A stretch of 64,000 bases of DNA from Diplonema papillatum (GCA_030068145.1 JAPJBO010000123.1:248001-312000), one strand, 5' to 3'. Numbered from the stretch's first letter, positions 22,622-34,120 are shown. The notes: generated from the letters alone by a model not told the origin. Made by a program: numbers and translations.

Positions 22622-25600
22622 TTACCATCCACGCTCGGGCAGTGTGACAGTCAGCGGACTCGAGAAAACTCCGGTCGCGTCGTACTTTGCTTTGATCGTC
22701 TGCAGCCTTTCGTTCACCTCCGGAACGAACAGAACCTGCGACCGGTTTGTCGTCGTTCTGTCTTGGAAGTTCACGTACCACGAGTCGCTGATCTGAGACG
22801 CGATCAGACTGTCGAACTTGTCAACCGTTGCCCACAAGGTTTCCCTCGTGACGTCGCCCACGGGTGTCCTGCAGTACTGGAACGTCCCCCACGCATGCCT
22901 GCCCATGAACGACGACTTCACGAAGTCCGGGTCGTTGGTCGTGGCCGCACCTCCCCAAGGGTCGAAGTACGCAAAAAACGTCTGGTCCTCAACAGGGTTC
23001 TCCATCTCGTACCACATCCTGTCAGCGAAGCTGTCCAAGAACGCCCAGTTGTTGCAGACATCCTCTCGCTTCCTCACAAGTCTCGAGGTGCAGCTGTACG
23101 TCGTCCGTCCGCCCTGGTCGTTCAAGATGTTGTCGAACTGCATCTTGTCTGGCACGGCCTGGATACTCTGCGTTATCAACGGAGCCGTCACACCTACCAA
23201 GAACTCGTTCAACACTTCTGCCGCCTCTGCCAGTGCACCACTGGCCGTGTCGTTGCGGTCAGGCAGGTAGTACACTTGCAGCATCAGCTGGTTCCCGGAC
23301 CGGACGAACGGCCACATTATCAGGTTCTTGGCCTTCGGCGACTCGTCGTCGACGGAGTAGAACTTGCACACTGATCCCCAGAAGCTCTGCAGGTGAGCTG
23401 CAGACTGCGCTCCGAACAGGTAAAACCCTTTCACCATGTAGCTCGGACGAGGAATGGTGCGCATCCAGTACCGCGTCACCACCCCGACGTTTGCGTGAGC
23501 GTTCCCCTTCACAGCCCACAGAAGGTCTTGGTCCTCGTCGTTGTGCGCTCGCCTGTACCCAAGCAGCTGTTCTTCGTAGTCCTGGTCATAGACCTGTGCG
23601 AGTGGGGTGTGTGAAAGAGAGTGTGTGTGTGTGTGTGTGCGTTTGTAGATTGGTCGTGCATTGGTTCGGTGTGGTAAGACAAAATGTCTTGCTGAACACA
23701 CAACAAACACACAGAAACTGGTACTGGTAGAGTTTTGCGCGCATCGGATGAAGAAGCACACCTGAACGAACTTGCCGTTCCCGAGAACAAGTTCCACGCC
23801 GACAATGAAGTCTGCACCGAAGCCGAACTTCCTCGTGAGGTAGCCGACAGCTCCACCACCCAAGTGCCCCCCGAGGCCGACGGGTGCGTCCAGACCGTGC
23901 GGGAAGTACACGTCGCTGTGGTCCTGGTAGTCGGCAATGAGCTCCTTCAACACGACACCCGGCTCGACTCCCATGAACGTCGCACCCGTGTCAGATGTCA
24001 CGTAGTCGATGCCCTTCATTTTCTCCAGCGAGATAACAACGCAGTTACTGCACGTGCTCGCGCACGACTGACTGTGAGCGCCGGATCGGATGCGGTAGTC
24101 GATGTCTCGCTCCTTGATGAACTTCAGCGACTTCGTAACGTCCAACGCGCTTCGGGCGATGATGACGGCGTTGGGCTTCAGGTCGTCGCAGTCGACCAGA
24201 ACGCGATTGTGGCTCTCAGCGTAGCTCAGGTTCCCGTTCGCTGGGTCGGCTGCGCACGGAAAGCCTGGCGGCACCGCGCTGGTGCCGCAGCATCCCATCG
24301 CCGGCATCAGGACAGCGCCCTCTAACGCGCCAGAGAGTGCGCAGTAGTCTGTAACCGTCGGTGCCGAAGCGCCGACCAACGCCAAGGTGCTGTCTGCCAA
24401 GAACTCCGACCCCGGCAGAGGCACGCCGAGAGGCCTGTCGAGAACGTTCGTCGGATCGTAAACGTTCTTCACCTTCTGAAGTCGCTGGTACACCGCCGGC
24501 TCGGTGTAGATTTGCTCGGGTTCCGTCGCCAACGTGTCGAGGAAATTCAAGTACCACCCGTTGCCCACATCTGCCAGCACCGAGTCGTTGAAGTCCTTCG
24601 TACCACCTTCACCGTTGATCATGGCATTCGTGTCCCGCGTCGCAACGTTCAACGGGATTCTGCAGAACTGAATCGTGCCATACGCGTTCCGCGTGCTCAC
24701 CGACGTCCGCTCGAAGTCTGCGTCGTTCAGCGAAGCTGCCCCGCCCCACTTGTCGAAGTACGTGAACAGCGTCGTCCCCCGCGAAGGAAACGCGGTGATC
24801 TCGTCGTAGATGAAGTCAGCGAACTTCCCAATCCACCCGTCTCTGTTGCACACGTCTTCCCGCGACGGAACGATCCTCGAAACGCATGTCGGTGCGTAAC
24901 GGCTCGCGCTCGGGTCCACCAGATTCGGGAACTGCCCGCTCTCAGCCACTGCCTCGATGCCTCCCGAGTGGTAAGTCAGCCCTTTCACGTGCGTCAGGAA
25001 CGCGTTCACAACCGGCGTCGCCTCGTTGAGAGCTCCCTGCGCAGTGCTGTTGTTGTCCGGGATGTAGTAGATGATGAACCGCATCAGGAACCCTGGTCCC
25101 TCTCTGTTGTTGCTCACCATCGGCCACACGAGCAAGTTCCGTTCTCCCGCCGTCTCGTCCTCCGGCGCCTTCGAGTAGTACCCGCACATCGAGTTCCAGT
25201 ACTCCTCCACACTCGTCTTGTCCGCGATGTTGTAAGAGTACTTTCCAAGCACCACGTACGCCGGACGCGGGATGGTCCGCATCCAGAACTTCGTCACCAC
25301 TCCGAAGTTCGCGTGTCCGCTACCTTTCAAGCCCCACAGAAGCTGTCGGTCTCTCTCGTTGTACACGCTCAGCCGCCCCGTCAGCCTCTCCTCGTACTCC
25401 GGCTCGAACACCTGCACGAACTCTCCCGACGGCAGCACCACGTCCATCCCAACCACGAAGTCTGTGCCGAACCCGAACTTTCTCACAAGGTGGCCCACTC
25501 CACCACCAGTGAAGTGTCCACCAGCACCGATCCACGGGTCAAGTCCGTGCGGGAAGTACACGTCACTGTTCGCTGTGTAGTCCGCCCGAAGCTCCGTCAA

Positions 25601-26074
25601 CGTCACACCCGCTTCAATCGTCACGAACACAGACCCGTCGTCGTGGTTGATGTACTCCACCTTCTTCATCGACTCCAAAGACAGCACCACGCCGTCTTTA
25701 ACCGTGCTCAGGCAAGCCTGGCTGTGTCCACCGCTCTTCACACGGAACGCCACGTTCGCTGCCTTCGCGTAAGCAAGCGCTTTGCTCACGTCTCCCGGCC
25801 CCTTCGCGATGATCACTCCGTCCGGGATTTCCCCGTCGCAATCCATCAGGTACTGCTTCGTCGTCTTCGCGTACGTTTCGTCCCCGGTATTAGCCGGGCA
25901 GAGGTAGTTCATCGGTCGGGCATAGCCGACGCAACACGTCGCGGTCGCCAGCAGAACCTTCCCGTCCAGCGTCTTCGCGAGCTTGCACATGCCCGCGTTC
26001 GACACGGGATTCTTCGCTGCAGCTTCGGCTTGCAGCCCAAGCACGGCCACCACCGCGACGAGCCTGCTCCACAT
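22622..26074 (-). CDS. Secreted two-domain FAD-linked oxidase, copy B
   Basis: Same protein as copy A except for about three residues near the N terminus: Gly for Asp after SNA, Ala for Ser in VLLATATCC, and Lys for Ala before QYLMD. Start at ATG 26074 (MWSRLVAV...). A frame runs 41 codons further upstream, but that extension has no counterpart in copy A and would hide the signal peptide, so I do not use it. Intron 23761-23594. The upstream DNA differs completely from that of copy A, so the two genes may be expressed differently although the enzymes should be equivalent. Confidence 0.92.
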   Translation of the reverse strand: MWSRLVAVVAVLGLQAEAAAKNPVSNAGMCKLAKTLDGKVLLATATCCVGYARPMNYLCPANTGDETYAKTTKQYLMDCDGEIPDGVIIAKGPGDVSKALAYAKAANVAFRVKSGGHSQACLSTVKDGVVLSLESMKKVEYINHDDGSVFVTIEAGVTLTELRADYTANSDVYFPHGLDPWIGAGGHFTGGGVGHLVRKFGFGTDFVVGMDVVLPSGEFVQVFEPEYEERLTGRLSVYNERDRQLLWGLKGSGHANFGVVTKFWMRTIPRPAYVVLGKYSYNIADKTSVEEYWNSMCGYYSKAPEDETAGERNLLVWPMVSNNREGPGFLMRFIIYYIPDNNSTAQGALNEATPVVNAFLTHVKGLTYHSGGIEAVAESGQFPNLVDPSASRYAPTCVSRIVPSREDVCNRDGWIGKFADFIYDEITAFPSRGTTLFTYFDKWGGAASLNDADFERTSVSTRNAYGTIQFCRIPLNVATRDTNAMINGEGGTKDFNDSVLADVGNGWYLNFLDTLATEPEQIYTEPAVYQRLQKVKNVYDPTNVLDRPLGVPLPGSEFLADSTLALVGASAPTVTDYCALSGALEGAVLMPAMGCCGTSAVPPGFPCAADPANGNLSYAESHNRVLVDCDDLKPNAVIIARSALDVTKSLKFIKERDIDYRIRSGAHSQSCASTCSNCVVISLEKMKGIDYVTSDTGATFMGVEPGVVLKELIADYQDHSDVYFPHGLDAPVGLGGHLGGGAVGYLTRKFGFGADFIVGVELVLGNGKFVQVCFFIRCAQNSTSTSFCVFVVCSARHFVLPHRTNARPIYKRTHTHTHSLSHTPLAQVYDQDYEEQLLGYRRAHNDEDQDLLWAVKGNAHANVGVVTRYWMRTIPRPSYMVKGFYLFGAQSAAHLQSFWGSVCKFYSVDDESPKAKNLIMWPFVRSGNQLMLQVYYLPDRNDTASGALAEAAEVLNEFLVGVTAPLITQSIQAVPDKMQFDNILNDQGGRTTYSCTSRLVRKREDVCNNWAFLDSFADRMWYEMENPVEDQTFFAYFDPWGGAATTNDPDFVKSSFMGRHAWGTFQYCRTPVGDVTRETLWATVDKFDSLIASQISDSWYVNFQDRTTTNRSQVLFVPEVNERLQTIKAKYDATGVFSSPLTVTLPERGW

Positions 26075-26199
26075 GGTGTGCAGACGAATGTTTTGTTGAT
26101 TGATAGGGTTTTGTGTGTAAGGAAGACCTTCGTGGTATTTCGTAACCGAAGGACTGTTAGATCGCACGTAGGTGGACGGTCTGAGAAGCCGTCGCAAAG

Positions 26200-27720
26200 A
26201 AATGTAGAGTAGGAGTCATTGGAAAGCAAAAGCCAACAGCGTCGAGACCGTGCGCAGAAGGTGCTGGCTGATGGTAGATATCATGAAAAAATCATTTGAA
26301 GTAGCAGGACAGCATCCCTGGGAAGGCAGGTGTAGGGGTGAATGATTGGCTCGAGCGTGTTCCAACTTGCCACAGAGCCGAAAGAGCCTTGGACAAAACG
26401 ATTCGAGGCAGAAGCCGAAGGTCGCTAAATTTGAGAAAGACATCAAGGTTGAGCGTGCATTCGTACTTCGACATTTGGTCGTCGACTCAAAATATGACGT
26501 ACTCGGCTAAACCCTCACTCAACACCAGGACTAACTGGGGCAGAAGTCATGCCCAAGCGAGTACGAAACGAGGCTGCAGAACTCTGCAAGGAGCGGCTAC
26601 CAAGAGCTTGCTCAGAGCTGTGCCCGTGGAGTTCGACTAGACAACATACAGCAATTCCTGGGGAAGGCTGTTGACACTGGCAAGAAGCGCGATCAAAGGA
26701 TGCATGAGGCAGGTATCGCATGTGAGCTGCGAAAGCGGTGTCCTTCGAAGACATTTTCAACGGCACCAAGCATAGAGGAACACGAAAGGTTCGTGATCTA
26801 AACAATCTTCCCAGGAATGGATACGCGACGCTGAATGAGCCACATGGAGCACCTTCGCGAGGACAAACATCTGGACAGTGTGAGGTTGGCCCCGCAACTG
26901 CACACGAAGCTTTCGACGACCCGACGAGGAAGAAGCTGCTGGTTCAAAAACAGGACCGGTGATGCCGCTAGCAGAGCTCCCGCTAACGAAAAGCCGGCCT
27001 TTTACGTCGGCTGGCCAACACAGACGAATAATGAAAATTCGGGTCCGGACAATAACGGGCCTGAGTGGGCACCCCATTTTACGACACCAAAAAATATTTT
27101 CCGAAAAAGACCGGCTGGCCTGCCTTTTGTGGGCAAAAAAAAGACCGTGGGTCGTGGTATTGAATGGTAGTGCAGTGGCTAATTGCAAAGACAGCTCAAC
27201 AGGAAAGAGGGACCATCGTGAACAAATTGCCTGGACAAAAGCGCAGTTGCCAGGATAATGAGGACGGAGCGCAGAAAAAGCTGGGAGACGACACTGTTCG
27301 ACGCAGTTCCCGTCCAGAGACGATTGACAGCCTCTCGCGGGCGGATGCTGTGGGCCTTCATGACTCGATGCACTGAATTCCAAGTTCAAACTGGCCGCTA
27401 GATTCGGATCGTCAACGTCGTATGAAAGCGTCGTACAAAGACGAAAGAAGCTCTGGGCTGCTGTGTTGCGAGCGGGCTACGTTGGTGCAAGAGCGTTGTT
27501 TGGTGAGGATGACCAATGTGACCATTCTCAACCAACATAACTGGCAGCTCCACCAGGAGCAGCTGCATTTGTTGCTCCTGCCCAGCATATTAGCATTACC
27601 AGGCGCACGATGGTCAGCATTTGTGCCAGTCTTGGTGCGTGCAAGCCGAACGGTACAGATCTTCCCCCGTGAACCACGTACGTGGAGCAAAAGCACAAAC
27701 ACGACCCATACATGGCGCTA
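26200..27720. other. Intergenic, possible decayed element
   Basis: No certain gene. A plus-strand frame at 26835-27170 (with FYVGWPTQTN) is followed, after stops, by another open stretch to 27376. The composition is more protein-like than the surroundings, so a decayed transposase or gene is possible, but I recognise no family. Confidence 0.25.
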
Positions 27721-27995
27721 ACCACCACTTCACCACTTCACACCGATTTTGCGTTTACTATTACTTTTGACACCACTTCAGCACTTCATTCTGGCACTCA
27801 CTGCTCGCCGCTTCACCACTTCATGCCTTGCTGCGCTTAGCCACTTCATCGTCATGCCTTACTTCGCGTGCTCCGCCATTTCACCACTTCATGCCGTACT
27901 GCGCTTAGCCAATTCATCGTCACCACTTCATGCTTTACTGCGCCAGTTCACCACTTCATACCGATTTCACTGCTTCATGCTTGTCAGCACTTCAT
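27720..27995. repeat. Degenerate CACCACTTCATG repeat
   Basis: About 15 imperfect occurrences of CACCACTTCA(TG) or GCACTTCA spaced 12-40 bp apart. This is an old minisatellite with no conserved reading frame. Confidence 0.75.
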
Positions 27996-29674
27996 TGTGC
28001 TGTGTCAAAATCAGAAAACACGCACGACCAGACTTTTGTTTTCCAATTCCTTTGGAATCCGGTGCCCAACACCTTCCTGGTGAGTGGTTCGATACGCGCT
28101 TAGCATTCCAGCGATGAAACGACACAACTGCTCTTGTACGTCCGCGTGGCTCGTGCTTCCTCTGCATCTCCCTCCGTCCAGTTTTGGAAGTCTCACAGTT
28201 TGAGGTCTCCACCGCCATTTGGGAACGTGCACTGCTACCTGCTCCGGGCCACAGGAGACGGGGCTTTTGTTCCGGACGAAATGCACACCGCGACAACGGA
28301 TGTGGGGTACGACACACGGCCCAGCATGACGTGCGCGACTTTCTGCAAAGGTTGACTGCTTCAAGTGATGTAAACGTGGTGCGAAACCCGGCGATTCACT
28401 AAGTGGATGCCCTGCTCCTTGATCTTGAAGAGACGTTGGTCGGCGCCGGAGACATCTGGACGAACAAGTGGAAGTGCATTGCGCAGGCTGACTGCGACGG
28501 ACGGTTGGGTTCCAAGCCAGCTACTGAAAAGCCACACAAGGTGCTCAAACGTTGATGCTAGCGAAGGCTGACTGGCCCCGCCCCACACAAGACAAGCGGC
28601 ACCACGGCTCGTAGATATTTTTTCACCACTTCTCGAGCGTCTGCCTCACCGCAAGTTAGCACCATTTATGGTCACGACCAGGGGGTTATGCGCTGCAGCG
28701 GTTCGTTGTGAGTTACAAAACAAAAACAAAATTAAAAATCGGGTGGGAGGTTGGGTTACTTCGGATTGGGTTGGGCAGCGTTGTGGTGTCTGTATTCTGG
28801 GTTGGCGGGGGCAGGCTAGGTGTCTTCTGAAGGAGAAAGCTGGCTGCAGAAGGCCTGCCTTCAGCCAGGACATCAGATTTTGAGGCTCAATGTATCGTAC
28901 CGTCTCCCGGGGGGCGGTGCACCCCGGACCCCCTGTATTAAGACTCGCCTGAGAAAAAGCGCTATTCTGAAGGAAAAAACGGGCTGCATAAGGTCCTGCC
29001 CACGACCTAGCGCACGAGTAGTAGTAGTAGTAGTAGTATGTGTCGTCTGCCGACGCAGCCGGAGACAGCAGGCGCAGGGGGCAGGTCTTGCTTTACAATT
29101 ATCTTCTTCATGGAGACCCGCCCCCGGCAATCCCGACTGTCCAATCACTGTCGAGAAAGGTTTGTGCCCTATAGTGATGAGGTGGTTGACCAGGCCCCTA
29201 GCGCACGAAAAAAAAAAAAAGGAGTGCGGCGGTGCAGAGGGTGGTAGACCCCAAGGAGGCACAAGATGCCAACAAGGACCCCCCCTTGCCGGGGGAGGGA
29301 AACCAGGAGCGAGCGGGAGGTCAGGCAACCCCAAGTCACAGGAACAAAGCGCGCAAAAGAGCCAGGGAGCAAGTCAGCCCTTGACAGGGGCAGCTCGGAG
29401 AGCAGCATCACCATCAGCGAATCAGATCAGTTTGTTTTTGCTACCGCCAAACAAACCCAGGAGCAGGAGCGGAGCAGGGAGAGATGGTTGACCTCACTCT
29501 CCGTGACTCGGCCTGACAAGCCCCCCTCCGGGGGAGTCACGGGGATGGCCTCCTCAGCAGCAGTCTCTAAGGGCCCCCCGGTTGTTTTAGTGGGTAGCGT
29601 TCGGCCACCAAAGCTCCACGAACGTAGTCCCACACTCTCCGCTTAGTCCACGGGGGTCGTGCGTCAAGCATTTT

Positions 29675-30772
29675 TTGCAAGTCGAGGAGGCAGAGGCGAC
29701 GAGGAAGGCCACCCTCAAGCCACTCGAAGCAGGCAGGGCGGGCACGGCTTCGTCGCGCGACGGCTGGCGATGCGCACCCCCGAGGGCAACCCCGCCCGAG
29801 CCGTACAGGCAGAGACAGCGGTCGATGGGGACCAAGCGGGACCCGTTGGGGGTCGAGGATGGGCCATCCTCGCCGGTCGTGCCGCCGCTGCCACCGGCCG
29901 GCAACCCCAAAGCCGCAGGTCCGCAAGGGGGAGACCGCCCCGGCCACCTCGTAGCCCCTGGATCCCCCCGGAAAAGGTCGACCCCCACCAAAAAAGCAAG
30001 GGCTACCAAAAGGCCTCAATCCACACACACAGGCGCTCAAGCTGCAGGCAGCCGCGAAAACCCCCCAGCCCCCCGAAAAACGCCAACACCACCCGAAACA
30101 AACCCGCAGGCACCTCCCCCAAAACGAGAGCCACTCCCCCCGAAAAACGCACCAGCACCAGAAACAAACCCGCAGGCACTCAAGAGAAAAGACCCCCCGG
30201 TGGGACTGAGCAACCCACAACTCTTGAAAAAACCGCGCCCCCCGGGGGACGACCAGCCACCACCGCCCCCCCCGAAAAAGGCTCCCTCCCCCCCAGAAAT
30301 AATAATAATCGCCGCCCATCAGCCACCGCCCCGGCTGAAGCGAAAAGACCCCCCCTGCTCCATACTCCTGGGTGAGAAATACTGCCCCAAAAAAGCCCGC
30401 CTTCAGGACCCCAGCCTGAGCAAGAGCGCCCAAAACACCCAGGTGCAGCAGCAACCTCACCCGAGGCACTCTCCCAGACCGGTCGCAAGCCGGTCGCTTG
30501 TGGAGGGTGTCTCCCCGAGTGAGTTGAGCGGCGTGATCGTACCCTTGCCACAGTCTGCCGGTTCAACCGGACTCGCCCAGACTGGACGATCACCAGGTAC
30601 CCCAACGACCGTAGACAAACGGAATTGGGGACCGCCAAGCCGCGCCACAGCGAGCGCAGGGGTTCCGACACAAGATCCGGCTAGCCACCGGGCACCCCTG
30701 CGGCAGACAGCGCAAGGACTGGCCAAGTCCCGCGTGGAAGGTGGCCCCTCCATCGCGCCGCGTACACGGTGA
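29675..30772 (+). CDS. Pro/Lys-rich unknown protein, plus strand
   Basis: A frame of about 365 codons, very rich in Pro, Lys and Arg, with an imperfect internal repeat (PETNPQAPPPKREPLPP then PETNPQALKRKDPP). It is basic and low-complexity, as in nucleic-acid-binding ORF1 or gag-like proteins, but has no CCHC finger or other marker. It is the only sizeable plus-strand frame not shadowing a minus-strand gene. An ATG at about 29828 is possible; the earlier start is not an obvious ATG. Codon use may simply reflect C-rich DNA. Confidence 0.25.
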   Translation: MQVEEAEATRKATLKPLEAGRAGTASSRDGWRCAPPRATPPEPYRQRQRSMGTKRDPLGVEDGPSSPVVPPLPPAGNPKAAGPQGGDRPGHLVAPGSPRKRSTPTKKARATKRPQSTHTGAQAAGSRENPPAPRKTPTPPETNPQAPPPKREPLPPKNAPAPETNPQALKRKDPPVGLSNPQLLKKPRPPGDDQPPPPPPKKAPSPPEIIIIAAHQPPPRLKRKDPPCSILLGEKYCPKKARLQDPSLSKSAQNTQVQQQPHPRHSPRPVASRSLVEGVSPSELSGVIVPLPQSAGSTGLAQTGRSPGTPTTVDKRNWGPPSRATASAGVPTQDPASHRAPLRQTAQGLAKSRVEGGPSIAPRTR

Positions 30773-31020
30773 GAACCGTGGGTAGCACCCTCTGCATCTC
30801 TCGAACCTCTGAGTTTAGGTAGTTTTAGAGTGAAAGTTCGCTTGAAACTCCGGGGTTTTAAAGTCTCCGGGTGACCTTCGTCGTTAAGGGAAGATATTCT
30901 TTGTGCTCTGAGTGTCGTAAGTTTTAGTGGGTAAGTCCCGACTGAAAAACGGACAGTCCCACACTCACAAGTTTGTTCCGGCTTGTGGTCGTGCGTCACG
31001 CATTTCTCCCCTCAGTTACC

Positions 31021-31047
31021 AAAAAAAAAAAAAAAAAAAAAAAAAAA
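31021..31047 (+). repeat. Poly(A) tract
   Basis: About 27 consecutive A, the longest A run in the window, following an element with plus-strand frames. It may mark the 3' end of a retroposed sequence. Confidence 0.8.
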
Positions 31048-31559
31048 CAGAAACTCCTACCGGTCAACCGATACTTTCCTGGAAAGCGTTCGTTTGCTTG
31101 TGGAATTCCCACGATGGATCGCAGAAGAGTCAGGCTGTGGCGGTCATGATTCTCTGCACGAGGGATGGCAATTCTGTTATTTCGTCCAGGTTCACGACCC
31201 CTTCGCTGTGTGCATCTGGTCGTCAAGAGCCACTAGAGCTCGAGCGAGATACTCTGTCCCCTGCTCGTGCTTAAGGAGGGACACCCAGTGACACGACGCT
31301 CCGACGGGTCCTCAGCAGATAAGAGTAAAAGCTTGCTTGATAACACGATCTGCGTACCGAATCCTCGGTGCGAAATGACGCCCCTTTGGTCTCATCAGGT
31401 ATGAAGCCGGTGGTGCGAAAGAGAGGTTGGGCTAGGAAGCGGATAAACAAAATACTCGACGTTGCTGCTTCGACTCCGAATGGAAGGGAGGAAATGGTAA
31501 GGGGCAAATACAATACAAACACAATCTGATTTGTCCTTCGCTTACACCACCGTGTGTTG

Positions 31560-31735
31560 TTTTCTCACTCAGGACTTTGACCTGTTTTGTTTGTGTGAGT
31601 TGTCGTGTCGGGGTAGACCCGCATGACCTCACGTCCGTTCAACACGTGGTTCGGTAGTTACAGCACTTGGGATCTCTTCTGTTCTTTGTCGGGCAGCATC
31701 GTCGAGCATTTCCTTTCAAGCTGGCGCTTATGAAA
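31560..31735 (+). repeat. Inverted repeat partner of 47811-47965
   Basis: About 95 percent alike to the reverse complement of 47811-47965 by eye, including GGGGTAGACCCGCATGACCT and GGGCAGCATCGTCGAGCATT. Its end (GAGCATTTCC...GCGCTTAT) resembles the end of the dispersed family at 59405-59645, so this may be a subfamily member. Confidence 0.8.
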
Positions 31736-31799
31736 AAAGAGTTGCGGCGCTAACTCCGCATTGTCGCTGATCATGCAAGCCTTGGGCCAGACCCGCTTG

Positions 31800-32167
31800 C
31801 ACCATCTGAACAAGCACTGCAATGATGTCTCACACAGTGACACAGCACCATCTGGACAAGCACTGCAATGATGTCTCACACAGTGACACAGCACCATCTG
31901 AACAAGCACTGCAAAGATGTCTCACACAGTGACACAGCACCATCTGAACAAGCACTGCAAAGATGTCTCACACAGTGACACAGCACCATCTGAACAAGCA
32001 CTGCAATGATGTCTCACACAGTGACACAGCACCATCTGAACAAGCACTGCAATGATGTCTCACACAGTGACACAGCACCATCTGAACAAGCACTGCAATG
32101 ATGTCTCACACAGTGACACAGCACCATCTGAACAAGCACTGCAATGATGTCTCACACAGTGACACAT
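31800..32167. repeat. 46-bp minisatellite, 8 copies
   Basis: Eight head-to-tail copies of a 46-bp unit starting CACCATCTGAACAAGCACTG and ending with CACACAGTGACACAG. Copies differ at one or two sites (GGACAA for GAACAA, AAGATG for ATGATG). There is no spacer between units and no open reading frame of note. Confidence 0.95.
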
Positions 32168-32169
32168 TT

Positions 32170-33200
32170 ACAAAAAACTTATGGGCGGCGACTCGAAGCA
32201 TAAAGTCGCCTGGTTTTGCCACACGGACACGGCAGAACTGGCATGCGCGAAGCGATAACTGAGCCAATTCACCTACCCCCTGAAAGCGACCTGAGCTCGA
32301 TTACGCGGCGATGACACTTACACAGGTGATTTGACGGAATAATGCAATGCAGCAGCTGCCTACGTGGCATGTGTGCATGCGATGTCTGTTCGTGGAAGTA
32401 TCGCAGATAGGTGCACACCGCAGTCCCTATAACAGTCCCCATAACGTAACACAAACACAGCACGAGCACGCGGCGCAGCACAACCGCCGGCAGCGCACTT
32501 GTTTTCCTGCTTGAATACTTGTCATTCAGTCGTGAATCGCTGCGGTGTGGTTCTCTCCGGCACCAAATACGGAGTCCGAGTTCTGAGCTCTGGACAAGAA
32601 AAGAGCAGAGTTGGGCCTCGCAGCTCTTGGATAGATGTAAGAAAAATGGGAGAGAGAGAGAGAGAGAGACGAGTTAGAGTGCAGGGACCACCTCTCCGAG
32701 GAGTATCCGGTCGCCCCACTACTATCCCGTACTACTACGGCGGGCGCAAGTCGTTGCGCCGTGGGCGCGGAGCGAGCCGTGGCCCTGTCAAAGATGATTG
32801 TTGCACCGATGGTGGCGCAGCCGGGGGCGTTCTGACTGGCGGACGAGACCGCCTGGCAGGCGTGTGTTGACACGTTGTTTCGCGGGCTCTCCTCCTTTTG
32901 GCAATAGCCCGCCCTATGGCGGCGGCTAGCATCTTGACAGAGAATCTCAACTCCCACTGAACATAGGGTACGTCGTGCGGATATTCAGGCACGGCATCGT
33001 TCCAGCTGTTACGGGCGCAAATGGTGTTAGGGTGGTCGGCAAAAGGGGGTTTTGTTTTGTTTCATCGGACGAGAAGAAGGTGCCGTCGGGAATGTGGCAG
33101 CGCCGTGATTTATCCCTGGGACACCTGCGGAGGCTCACACACAACCCACTCCTCTCTTTGGTCAACTTCAGCAGGGAGTTCCCAGATCCGGGGGTTTCGA
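32170..33200. other. Intergenic, no gene supported
   Basis: Contains a GA microsatellite at 32648-32669 and otherwise unique sequence. No domain or consistent exon was found on either strand. Confidence 0.45.
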
Positions 33201-33769
33201 TCTGGGGGATTGCAAGGACGTGGTTCTGCGTTCAACACGGCACCGGTCGTGCATGCACCGTACTTCGGTCGTTTTAGTCAGGGACACACTAGTGGAACCA
33301 CAAGTTTGCGGGTTTTGCGGGCGGGTTCCTCGAAGTTTCTTCGTCGGGTGAAAAAATAGGGGAGGGGTGAGCATTAGGTCGTGGCTCGTATCCCGACCGC
33401 CACGGGGCATTACTGCACCGTCTTTTGGTCGTTTACGTCACGGACACGCAAGGCACCATCCTCCGGTGACTGGTGAAAATATTGGAATCACACGTGCTGT
33501 AGTTCCAATATGTCCATCCTTCCTCGAAGTTTGTTCGTCGGTTACAAAAAGGGGGTTGCGGCTCGTATCCCGACCGCCACGGGGCACTATTTTCACCGGA
33601 TGAGAAAGTGCTTACGATTTCCCGAGGGGGGCGGTGTGACTGTTTGAACGCGAATGATGACGCGAATGTAATCGCACATTCTTCCCATGAGAGCCCTCCT
33701 CGATCGCTGGGCTCGTTGGAGAGCACATTTTGAGGGAGACGTAGATCTCTGTCGTCGGGGCGGGACTGT

Positions 33770-34120
33770 AAGAACGTGCTTGGAATGACTACGTGCTCAA
33801 CACGCACTGGTCCTATCTGCACCGGCGGACCATTACCAGTGCGGAATTAGAGTAGCTGTAGACAGGAGCGGTGTGAATCTAGATTGTCATGCGGCTGTTC
33901 GTAGCGCGTCACAGCCAGGACCACCCACGCTACCGGAGCACAGGCAAATCCGTCTCGGAAGAAGACCCTTTCAACCGTTCCTGAGCATTCAGATAAAACT
34001 CAGGACGCTCTACTTGGAACTGCGACTCGCAAGAATGCACTGCAGCATGTCGCATTCACGAAGCACGGGGGGATGGGGATTGCAAGAACAAGTGAGAAGA
34101 AGAAGAGTCGGGGGGGGAAG
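33770..34120 (+). repeat. Dispersed family R3, long copy
   Basis: Matches 34985-35320 and 55085-55260, with partial copies at 43620-43700, 44480-44545, 54340-54430 and inverted at 50920-51010. Shared blocks: CACTGGTCCTGTCTGCGCCG, GCGCGGAACCTGAG, GTCACAGCCAGGACCACCCG and GAGCACAGGCGAATCCGTC. Non-coding; the number of copies in 22 kb suggests a mobile element. Confidence 0.75.

Larger units (their letters stand above)
14600..26080 (-). repeat. 6.1-kb tandem duplication of oxidase gene and 3' flank
   Basis: Two units offset by exactly 6,128 bp in the gene. The matching parts are about 14.6-19.85 kb and 20.8-25.98 kb. From about 16211 to 19727, against 22339 to 25855, I see no difference in any translated frame. 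The 3' flanks (for example 14880-15110 against 21059-21280) differ at many positions and by indels. The first 150 nt of the coding sequence have several substitutions, and the sequence upstream of the start codons is unrelated. Identity is thus confined to a 3.5-kb block. Confidence 0.92.
28810..31047 (+). mobile_element. Possible retroelement remnant with poly(A) end
   Basis: A GC-rich stretch unlike its flanks. It includes duplicated segments (28818-28856 and 28963-29002, both ending in AAGG.CCTGCC), two frames on the plus strand (29266-29646 and 29675-30772), then about 250 nt and a run of about 27 A at 31021-31047. The order of hydrophilic frames, 3' UTR and poly(A) resembles a non-LTR element or a processed copy. 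No reverse transcriptase is visible and I could not identify target-site duplications. Part of it (29018-29160) recurs at 42320-42760. Confidence 0.35.

Noticed and set aside
26075-26197. N-terminal extension of oxidase copy B
   Set aside because: Not shared with copy A, and it would mask a clear signal peptide.
26757-27389. 210-codon minus-strand frame
   Set aside because: No domain, biased composition, and no exon signals; could be the shadow of a decayed plus-strand element.
31800-32167. CRISPR-like array
   Set aside because: 46-bp units are contiguous with no spacers, and the genome is eukaryotic.
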